5,569 bases of DNA. Source: a bacterium. Its GTDB lineage: Bacteria > Coprothermobacterota > Coprothermobacteria > Coprothermobacterales > JAADFF01. The first letter of the stretch is position 1; each line of letters begins with the position of its first letter. This document shows, piece by piece, positions 1 to 5,127 of this stretch. The stretch is taken from assembly GCA_027063755.1 (NCBI GenBank), contig JAMORD010000133.1:1-5569 (forward strand), read 5' to 3'. A program made the position numbers and the translations under genes. Below the pieces are notes generated by a model, which was not told the DNA's origin, did no database searches, and saw only the letters and a list, made by a program, of their open reading frames with translations.

Positions 1-2
1 CT

Positions 3-281
3 ACCATAGCAAAGTATATTATCGCCGATATCATAGATGACAAGAGCACTATATATCTCTACACCATTCCATTTTCTGGTGATATATCATCAGAAACAAT
101 ATACACAAAGGGGAATAGCGATGTTCTCTATGGAAAGAAAGTAGACAGTGGCATGTGGATTGTATTAGGTGATTTGGAATATCCACCTAAATACCCACTA
201 ACATTTGTCTACATTACTAAAAGCGGTGAGGTTGTACCATATACAGAGCAATATCTCGGTGACACACCACCCATATACTAA
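3..281 (+). CDS. Unrecognised beta-rich protein, segment ending at an in-frame stop (5' end outside window)
   Basis: Reading from base 3 gives 92 sense codons (TIAKYIIADIIDD... to ...YLGDTPPIY) and then TAA at 279-281. The gene begins left of the window, so its N-terminus, any signal peptide and its promoter are not visible. The peptide alternates hydrophobic and aromatic strands (YIIADII, TIYLYTIPF, GMWIVLGDL, LTFVYITK) with polar turns, as in beta-propeller or other all-beta repeat proteins, but I recognise no family. The same frame continues immediately after the TAA with similar protein-like sequence and no other stop until 873-875. I therefore think this is the upstream part of one gene cut by a nonsense codon, not a complete C-terminus. 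That it is coding is likely; its function is unknown. Confidence 0.6.
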   Translation, partial: TIAKYIIADIIDDKSTIYLYTIPFSGDISSETIYTKGNSDVLYGKKVDSGMWIVLGDLEYPPKYPLTFVYITKSGEVVPYTEQYLGDTPPIY

Positions 282-875
282 GACTGGCTCGCTTTAAACA
301 TAGAAACATCAGCCCAAAACAGCCTGTGGGTGCAAACCACTAGTCAAACTATAGTTTTATATCCTTCTGGCGAACATCATTTCTTTGGTATAACAGGAAG
401 TGACCTTATACCCTATAAAGACGGCGTGCTTACATCTATACCTACCGGTGGAGGCAAATTCAATACAAGGTGGCACATTGCATATATCACGGGCGACGGC
501 ATACAGTGGCAAACAAGAGACTTCCTGAAAGGTTATATACTGGGCTACAGTGCCACCCCCAACAGCATATGGCTAAAACTTATAAAAGACAAGATATATG
601 CGCTTTACATGGAAAACCGCACACTATATCTGCTAACACTTGACAGCACGGGACATGTATCTAAAGAGGAAGTGGCAACACTACCCACGGAAAAACACAC
701 AACATATGGAATAGTGCCGGAATTGAGTAAAAGCCTACTCATCATAGCAGCAGAAAAACACGATATAGAACATAAAGACTTTGATTTGTACGATATTGCC
801 ATAGCCAGAGTATCAATATCAGGTAGTAGTTTTCAGATAAAAACACTGGTGCCTTACATACTATGGTCTCACTAA
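282..875 (+). pseudogene. Downstream segment of the interrupted beta-rich protein; possible GTG-started ORF from 330
   Basis: This is the same frame as the preceding segment, 197 sense codons from just after the TAA at 279-281 to TAA at 873-875. The first ATG/GTG start candidate is GTG at 330 (181 residues), but no Shine-Dalgarno sequence precedes it (the upstream bases are AACAGCCTGTGG). The 16 codons before it are open and read like protein (DWLALNIETSAQNSLW). The next ATG, at 609, also lacks a ribosome site. Independent translation is thus doubtful. The protein is all-beta in character, with strand-turn-strand units such as KIYALYMENRTLYLLTLDSTG and DIAIARVSISGSSFQIKTL, which suggests propeller-like repeats. 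No transmembrane segment or catalytic motif is visible. Alternatives are a genuine stop mutation, a sequencing or assembly error, or two adjacent genes. I do not recognise the family. Confidence 0.55.
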
Positions 876-917
876 GGGAAAAGAGGGGAATGCCAATACC
901 TTCTTGCACCAAAGTAT

Positions 918-954
918 AAAAAAAGCAAAGTGGAGAGCATGGCTCTCCACTTTG
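918..954 (-). terminator. Intrinsic terminator of the antiporter gene
   Basis: A perfect 13-bp inverted repeat (926-938 with 942-954, arms CAAAGTGGAGAGC and GCTCTCCACTTTG) encloses a 3-base loop. On the minus strand it is followed, after one intervening C (position 925), by seven T (918-924), the classic Rho-independent layout. It lies 14 bp beyond the antiporter stop codon. On the plus strand the stem is followed by TATAAGC with no T-run, so it should be weak or inactive as a terminator for the convergent upstream gene, although the stem could still protect that mRNA's 3' end. Confidence 0.93.
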
Positions 955-967
955 TATAAGCAGGCTT

Positions 968-2200
968 CTACTTTATCTCTCCTGCAGCCTTCAGTGTAAG
1001 ACGAGAGGCCAAGGGACCAATGATTTCGTGGAATATCGTAGCACCAATGGTAATGCTGACAATCAAAGCACCATATTGATGAAACTCGGGCTTAGATGCA
1101 AATAAAAGGGAAAGACCAATAACAATGCCACCCTGAGGTATAAGGCCACCGGCCGTATACTTCTTGACCTTTTCGCTGGCACCGGACAGTGAAGCACCTA
1201 TGTAAACACCAAGAAACTTACCGACAGCACGAAGGAGAACAAATATAATAGAAACGATAATAGCACCACCCAGTACAGAGAAATCAAGTTTCAAACCTGA
1301 AACAACAAAAAACACAATAAATACCAATTCCATAATATGGTCAGTGACGGCAAATACCTGATTTTTACGAGAACACCAGTTAACAACAACAGCACCGGTT
1401 GTCATAACAGCAAGAAGACTATCAACATTCAAAACCTGTCCCAAACCAAACACTAAAAACAGCATACCCAACACTACAGGAAGCATCAATGCGTCTTCAT
1501 CGTGCCCCTCAACAAGATGCACCATGTATTTAAAGACAATACCACCAACCAATCCTAAACCAATAGAAAGCAATATATCTTTCGTTGGGTCAAGCACCAA
1601 AGATGCAACCTCTATCTTTGCCCCGCTAAGGAGAACAGCAGAAAGGGCAGTGGCTATAGAAAAGTTGATAATACCCAGGGCATCGTCAAATGCCGCAACC
1701 ATCATAATCATAGAAGACACTTCTCCACGGGCTTTATACTGCTTCATGACAGCCAATGTAGCCGATGGATCTGTTGGAGCTGCCAACGCCCCCATAACAA
1801 GTGCTATGGCCAAATCTACACGCCAGTATCCATGAAACATCCCCGTAAAGTGGAAAAACAGATAAAGACCAGTGACAACAGCAAGAAAAGCCATTTCCGC
1901 CTCAAAGAATGTGATATATGCTACATTCTTCCCCAACCTCTTTATGGCATCTATGGCAAGAGAACCACCTACCTCAAATGTAATAACGGCCAATGTAAGA
2001 TTGGTAAGAATTGTAGAACTTTTGACAAAAGTTCCTTCTATAAGGTTAATATGGAAAACATGATGCATAGTGAAGGGATTTAAAAGCAAACCGGCAAATA
2101 TATATCCTGTCACACGGGGTAAACCTATCTTATTTACCAAAATACCAAACAGATATCCCGTAAGGATTAATATGGCAACTTCTAATATGACACTTTGCAT
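968..2200 (-). CDS. Cation:proton antiporter (monovalent cation/H+ exchanger, CPA2-like), 410 aa
   Basis: This is a polytopic inner-membrane protein of about a dozen hydrophobic segments, predicted to exchange Na+ or K+ for protons and so to act in pH and ion homeostasis. Visible family marks are GLPRVTGYIFAGLLL near residues 26-40, TFEVGGSL at 74-81, APTDPSAT at 141-148 (the unwound helix-4 TDP motif), FDDALGI at 171-177 with paired Asp172-Asp173, Arg324 in VLLRAVGKFLG, and GLIPQGGIVIGL at 352-363. The paired Asp is typical of electrogenic NhaA/NapA-type exchangers, whereas electroneutral NhaP types usually have Asn-Asp; ion and stoichiometry are inference. No C-terminal TrkA/RCK regulatory domain is present, so it is shorter than KefB/KefC. 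The start is ATG at 2198-2200, because AGGAGG (2209-2214) sits 8 bases upstream. A GTG three codons earlier (2207-2209) overlaps that ribosome site and is rejected. The stop is TAG. It is monocistronic, with its own promoter and terminator. Confidence 0.93.
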   Translation of the reverse strand: MQSVILEVAILILTGYLFGILVNKIGLPRVTGYIFAGLLLNPFTMHHVFHINLIEGTFVKSSTILTNLTLAVITFEVGGSLAIDAIKRLGKNVAYITFFEAEMAFLAVVTGLYLFFHFTGMFHGYWRVDLAIALVMGALAAPTDPSATLAVMKQYKARGEVSSMIMMVAAFDDALGIINFSIATALSAVLLSGAKIEVASLVLDPTKDILLSIGLGLVGGIVFKYMVHLVEGHDEDALMLPVVLGMLFLVFGLGQVLNVDSLLAVMTTGAVVVNWCSRKNQVFAVTDHIMELVFIVFFVVSGLKLDFSVLGGAIIVSIIFVLLRAVGKFLGVYIGASLSGASEKVKKYTAGGLIPQGGIVIGLSLLFASKPEFHQYGALIVSITIGATIFHEIIGPLASRLTLKAAGEIK

Positions 2201-2208
2201 ACCACTCA

Positions 2209-2214
2209 CCTCCT
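2209..2214 (-). promoter_or_regulatory. Shine-Dalgarno site that fixes the antiporter start
   Basis: Minus-strand AGGAGG, continuing as AGGAGGTGA and fully complementary to the 16S 3' end, lies 8 bases before ATG 2198-2200. The GTG at 2207-2209 would overlap this site, so the ATG is the better start. Confidence 0.85.
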
Positions 2215-2258
2215 CTACCTCTTAAGCACATAATCATAATAATATCACCAATCAGAGA

Positions 2259-2287
2259 AATATAAATGGTTATACCCCTGTTTCCAA
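2259..2287 (-). promoter_or_regulatory. Predicted sigma-70/sigma-A promoter of the antiporter gene
   Basis: On the minus strand TTGGAA (2282-2287) and TATATT (2259-2264) are separated by exactly 17 bases. They match the -35 consensus at 4 of 6 positions and the -10 at 5 of 6. Transcription would start near 2252, leaving a leader of about 50 bases before the ribosome site and ATG at 2200. The -35 box overlaps the -35 box of the oppositely directed thi promoter. This is a prediction from consensus only. Confidence 0.6.
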
Positions 2288-2309
2288 CAATAAAAAAGTG
2301 TAGTATAAT
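2281..2309 (+). promoter_or_regulatory. thiXp: Predicted sigma-70/sigma-A promoter of the thiXYZ operon
   Basis: TTTCCA (2281-2286; 4 of 6 consensus bases) and a perfect TATAAT (2304-2309) are separated by 17 bases. The start site would fall near 2316, exactly where the first helix of the TPP aptamer begins, which supports the assignment: the riboswitch would be the very 5' end of the transcript. Confidence 0.78.
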
Positions 2310-2315
2310 AAACAA

Positions 2316-2404
2316 GCCACGGGGGAGCTTCCGTAAGGAGGCTGAGAGGGGCTCAGTCCCGACCCCTGGAACCTGATCCGGGTAATGCCGGCGTAGGGAG
2401 TGGC
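2316..2404 (+). ncRNA. TPP riboswitch aptamer (THI element)
   Basis: This is the thiamin-pyrophosphate-sensing leader. Conserved THI-box blocks are present in order: GGGGAGC (2322-2328), CTGAGAGG (2342-2349), ACCTGAT (2371-2377), GGGTAATGCC (2380-2389) and GCGTAGGGA (2391-2399). P1 pairs GCCAC (2316-2320) with GTGGC (2400-2404). The P2 hairpin is capped by a GTAA tetraloop (2333-2336). P3 can pair GGGG (2348-2351) with CCCC (2363-2366), and P4/P5 pairs CCGG (2378-2381) with CCGG (2388-2391) around the TAATG bulge. It lies between a strong promoter and a thiXYZ-type transporter, the expected context. TPP binding should stabilise P1 and repress the operon. Confidence 0.97.
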
Positions 2405-2449
2405 ACGAGACAGACATATCTGCCCCGTGCCCTCCCCGGAAAGGGGAGG
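2396..2449 (+). promoter_or_regulatory. Translational expression platform of the TPP riboswitch (anti-sequestor and SD sequestor)
   Basis: Two mutually exclusive folds can be read. The anti-sequestor pairs GGGAG (2396-2400) with CTCCC (2432-2436) and GGCACG (2402-2407) with CGTGCC (2426-2431), giving an 11-bp helix with one bulged U at 2401, extended internally by CAGA/TCTG (2411-2414 with 2419-2422). The sequestor pairs CCTCCCC (2431-2437) with GGGGAGG (2443-2449), hiding the thiX ribosome site. The anti-sequestor uses bases of aptamer P1, so it cannot coexist with a TPP-bound aptamer. Predicted logic: with TPP, P1 forms, the anti-sequestor is broken and the ribosome site is hidden; without TPP it is free. 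No T-run follows either stem, arguing against transcription termination. Confidence 0.8.
2443..2449 (+). promoter_or_regulatory. Shine-Dalgarno site of thiX, occluded by the sequestor hairpin
   Basis: GGGGAGG ends 4 bases before ATG 2454-2456, which fixes that ATG as the thiX start. The same seven bases form the 3' arm of the sequestor stem, so ribosome access is the regulated step. Confidence 0.85.
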
Positions 2450-2453
2450 TAGT

Positions 2454-3335
2454 ATGAAAAAACATATATGGTGGTTGTTTGGTCTGGTGGCTGGGGTAGT
2501 GCTACTGACACTACCTATTTGGTGGGTTTCACTACTTGGCTTTGCACTTATCACCATATCGGCTACAGTACTATTTAGAGATAATCACACTATATTGAGG
2601 ATTCTCGCTTTTCTCTTATTTATACTTCTGTGGTGGGATATCACCAGCCACCTACACCTCATGGAATCTTATATTCTTCCATCTCCCGGTGATGTATGGC
2701 ACATCATCGTGTCTCAACATACCATCATAGCTAAGCACCTGTGGTACACGCTGTCTATATCTTATGTCGGTCTTTTACTATCTCTACTATTTGGCACACT
2801 ACTGGCCATTGTTATGCATGCCATAAAACCTCTGGAAGATTTATTCTATCCGCTTATGGTCTTGTCTCAGGCCACCCCAACCATAGCCGTTGCACCGCTT
2901 ATAATATTGTGGTTTGGATTCGGAAAGTATCCCAAAATCGGTGTTGTTGTATGGGTAACATTCTTCCCCATCACCGTCAATACACTTCTGGGCCTCCACT
3001 CCATAGACAAGGACATGGTAGATGTCATGAAGGCCATGGGTGCAAGCAGATGGCAGATATTCAGGCACATTACACTACCCCACACACTGGCATATACACT
3101 AACGGGGCTTGAGATAACATCTCCCTACGCCATACTCGGTGCCCTTACCGCTGAGTGGATGGGCACAACTCAGGGACTGGGACTATACATAAAGAGATCA
3201 TTCTCATCGTTTGAACTTCCCCAAGTCTTTGCCGGAACCATAATCATTACCGTGTTCAGCCTCCTAACATGGGCTACCGTGGCATATATCAAGAACATCT
3301 TCACCAAATGGAGAGAAGGAGGGAATATGTTATGA
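2454..3335 (+). CDS. thiX: ABC transporter permease for thiamin pyrimidine precursor (ThiX), 293 aa
   Basis: This is the membrane-channel subunit of a SsuC/TauC-type importer, probably a homodimer in the cytoplasmic membrane working with the ThiY lipoprotein and ThiZ ATPase. The BPD_transp_1 domain spans roughly residues 95-285. The cytoplasmic EAA loop that contacts the ATPase is at about 190-210 (DVMKAMGASRWQIFRHITLP), and the family's LPSP motif is at 75-78. At 293 residues it is longer than the usual 250-260: two extra hydrophobic segments (about 6-28 and 30-60) precede the LPSP motif. I chose ATG 2454 because a ribosome site ends 4 bases upstream; an in-frame GTG at 2400 lies inside the riboswitch and is unlikely. 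The stop overlaps the thiY start (ATGA at 3332-3335). The thiamin-precursor role is inferred from the TPP riboswitch and the ThiY-type partner; the permease alone would only indicate a nitrate/sulfonate/taurine-like importer. Confidence 0.93.
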   Translation: MKKHIWWLFGLVAGVVLLTLPIWWVSLLGFALITISATVLFRDNHTILRILAFLLFILLWWDITSHLHLMESYILPSPGDVWHIIVSQHTIIAKHLWYTLSISYVGLLLSLLFGTLLAIVMHAIKPLEDLFYPLMVLSQATPTIAVAPLIILWFGFGKYPKIGVVVWVTFFPITVNTLLGLHSIDKDMVDVMKAMGASRWQIFRHITLPHTLAYTLTGLEITSPYAILGALTAEWMGTTQGLGLYIKRSFSSFELPQVFAGTIIITVFSLLTWATVAYIKNIFTKWREGGNML

Positions 3336-4417
3336 GAAAGAAGTTTTTAACCTTGATGGTGATGCTATTGGCTATCTCTATCATGCTGGTGGGGTGCGGT
3401 GGTGCAACAAACACCAATAATGGAAAAACTGCCTCAGAAACCCAAACATCTACCCAGTCTCAAAGCGCATCTCAAACAGAAACATCTTTCACCAAGCTAC
3501 CCCAGAAGACCAAGGTTGTTCTCATGCTTGATTGGACACCAAATACCAACCACACGGGCATATATGTAGCCCTTGACAAAGGATATTTTGAAAAGAGAAA
3601 CCTTGATGTGGAGATTATACAGCCATCTAATGTATGGCCTGAACAGGCCGTTGCCGGTGGAAAGGCACAGTTTGGTATTTCTTTCCAAGGCTCTATGACC
3701 AAATATGTCGTCAAAGAGGGCGCACCCCTTGTAGCCATTGCCGCCATAATTCAGCACGACACATCGGGCTTTATCTGGCTAAATGACAGTGGCATTGAGA
3801 CCCCCAAAGATTGGGAAAACAAGAAATACGGAGGCTGGGGAGGTTCTTCTGAAAAGGCCATGATCTCTTACATCATGAAAAAGTATGATGCAGACCCAAG
3901 CACCGTGCAGATGATAGAGCTCGGTGTGTTTGACCAAATCACCGGCCTTGTCAAGAAAGCATATGACTTTACTTGGATATTCTACGGATGGGAAGGCGTT
4001 GATGCAGAGCTCAGAGGACTTGACTTTACATTCTTTGACCTTAGAGAGCACTATCCAGAGCTTGACCACTACAGCCCCATATTTATAACAAACAAAGAGT
4101 ACATGAAAGAACACCCTGATGTTGTCAGGGCATTTGTGGAAGCCGTATCTGAGGGCTACACCTATGCAGCACAGCATCCAGAGGAAAGCGCTGAAATACT
4201 TCTCAAACATGCACCTGAACTGAAAAAAGAGCTTGTAGAAAAGTCTCAAGAATGGCTTTCACCTAAATATATATGGGATGGCAAATGCTGGGGTTATATG
4301 AAAAAGGAAGTGTGGGACAGATACTCAGATTACATGGTAGAGATGGGCCTCATATCCCAGAAACCCGCAGATGTCAGCACACTATTCACAAACGAGTTCT
4401 TGCCATGTCAGAAATAA
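3332..4417 (+). CDS. thiY: NMT1/THI5-like substrate-binding lipoprotein for thiamin pyrimidine precursor (ThiY), 361 aa
   Basis: This is the extracellular binding component that captures the pyrimidine precursor (HMP or formylaminopyrimidine type) and delivers it to ThiX. The N-terminus is a lipoprotein signal, with MRKK, a hydrophobic core and lipobox LVGC, and Cys22 is the lipidation site. A flexible Ser/Thr/Gln-rich linker runs from about 26 to 55. The NMT1 domain follows from about 60 to 320, with the ThiY-typical LDWTPNTNHTGIYVA (66-80), KGYFEKRNLDVE (83-94) and the aromatic GWEGVDAE (219-226). The start is ATG 3332, with AAGGAGG 9 bases upstream; the upstream in-frame ATG at 3269 lies well inside thiX and is rejected. 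It overlaps the thiX stop by 4 bases and the thiZ start by 13, so translation is probably coupled. ThiY homologues bind formylaminopyrimidine in Bacillus halodurans; the exact ligand here is inferred. Other NMT1-family roles (riboflavin or sulfonate uptake) are less likely given the riboswitch. Confidence 0.93.
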   Translation: MRKKFLTLMVMLLAISIMLVGCGGATNTNNGKTASETQTSTQSQSASQTETSFTKLPQKTKVVLMLDWTPNTNHTGIYVALDKGYFEKRNLDVEIIQPSNVWPEQAVAGGKAQFGISFQGSMTKYVVKEGAPLVAIAAIIQHDTSGFIWLNDSGIETPKDWENKKYGGWGGSSEKAMISYIMKKYDADPSTVQMIELGVFDQITGLVKKAYDFTWIFYGWEGVDAELRGLDFTFFDLREHYPELDHYSPIFITNKEYMKEHPDVVRAFVEAVSEGYTYAAQHPEESAEILLKHAPELKKELVEKSQEWLSPKYIWDGKCWGYMKKEVWDRYSDYMVEMGLISQKPADVSTLFTNEFLPCQK

Positions 4418-5124
4418 CGGTCAGAAATCTTACTGTCAAATATGACGACTTTGTGGCCGTGGAGGATGTCTCCTTTGATGTCCCCCACGGCCTTCACATC
4501 GCCCTTGTGGGTCCTTCTGGTTGCGGTAAGTCTACCATCTTGAAATCTGTTGCCGGTCTCATACCATACACAGGCACAGTAGATGGCACTCCTGAGCGTA
4601 TCGGCTATATGCCACAGAAAGGGGTATTGCTACCTTGGTATACCGTTATGAAAAACCTCACACTACCCCTTACATTGAGGGGCATATCTGAGAAAGAGGC
4701 ACAAAAGAAAGTAGAAAGCCACCTTGAAGAGTTTGGCCTAAAAGGCTTTGAAGATAAATACCCCTCTGTGTTGTCTGGTGGCATGTACCAGCGTGCCGCC
4801 TTGCTACGCACACTAATGGTAGAAGCCCCCCTTATACTCCTTGATGAGCCGTTTGGGGCAGTAGATGCCCTAAACCGCAGAAGACTATGGCTGTGGCTTG
4901 AAGAGCGTCGCATGGGCTGGGACATATCTACTATCATGGTTACCCACGATGTAGAAGAGGCCGTGTTTTTGTCAGATATCGTCATCGTCCTTGATGGACC
5001 TCCAGCCCGCATCAAGAAAGTTGTCAATGTACCACTGCCACATCCCCGTGATATCCACCACATGGGTACCCCACAGTTTGCCCACCTTGCCGAAGAGGTT
5101 TTAGAAGCCGTTATTGAGAGGTGA
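4405..5124 (+). CDS. thiZ: ABC transporter ATP-binding protein (ThiZ), 239 aa
   Basis: This is the cytoplasmic ATPase that powers the ThiXY importer, closest in style to SsuB/TauB ATPases. All motifs are intact: Walker A GPSGCGKST (36-44), Q-loop Gln71 in MPQKGVLLPW, signature LSGGM (123-127, with the Met common in this subfamily), Walker B LILLDEP (143-149) with catalytic Glu148, D-loop GAVDAL (151-156) and H-loop His181. The length matches the family. The start ATG 4405 (MSEITVRNLTVKYDDF) gives the canonical N-terminal strand; an ATG at 4273 lies deep inside thiY and would add 44 unrelated residues. No clear Shine-Dalgarno site precedes 4405. Because the gene overlaps the thiY end by 13 bases, translation is likely coupled to it. 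The stop is only 3 bp from the stop of the convergent methyltransferase, and no intrinsic terminator is visible. Confidence 0.93.
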   Translation: MSEITVRNLTVKYDDFVAVEDVSFDVPHGLHIALVGPSGCGKSTILKSVAGLIPYTGTVDGTPERIGYMPQKGVLLPWYTVMKNLTLPLTLRGISEKEAQKKVESHLEEFGLKGFEDKYPSVLSGGMYQRAALLRTLMVEAPLILLDEPFGAVDALNRRRLWLWLEERRMGWDISTIMVTHDVEEAVFLSDIVIVLDGPPARIKKVVNVPLPHPRDIHHMGTPQFAHLAEEVLEAVIER

Positions 5125-5127
5125 AAG

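Noticed and set aside
910-931. Repeated CAAAGT near the terminator as a possible alternative hairpin or direct repeat
   Set aside because: Six bases in an A-rich stretch are expected by chance; the 13-bp perfect stem explains the region.
1524-2083. Plus-strand open frames inside the antiporter gene
   Set aside because: They are antisense to a clear membrane transporter, overlap one another and have low-complexity or non-protein-like content.
2207-2209. GTG start for the antiporter
   Set aside because: It overlaps the AGGAGG ribosome site; ATG 2198-2200 has ideal 8-base spacing.
2426-2450. GC-rich hairpin before thiX read as a transcription terminator
   Set aside because: No run of T follows the stem; instead its 3' arm is the thiX ribosome site, so a translational sequestor fits better.
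2400-2453. In-frame GTG at 2400 as a start for the permease, giving 18 extra residues
   Set aside because: It lies inside the last strand of the TPP aptamer and lacks a ribosome site, whereas GGGGAGG stands just before ATG 2454.
2130-2557. Minus-strand open frames across the riboswitch region
   Set aside because: They run through the TPP aptamer and divergent promoters, and their translations look non-coding.
3779-4249. Minus-strand open frame of 156 codons opposite thiY
   Set aside because: It is a shadow of the well-supported binding protein on the other strand, with no recognisable domain.
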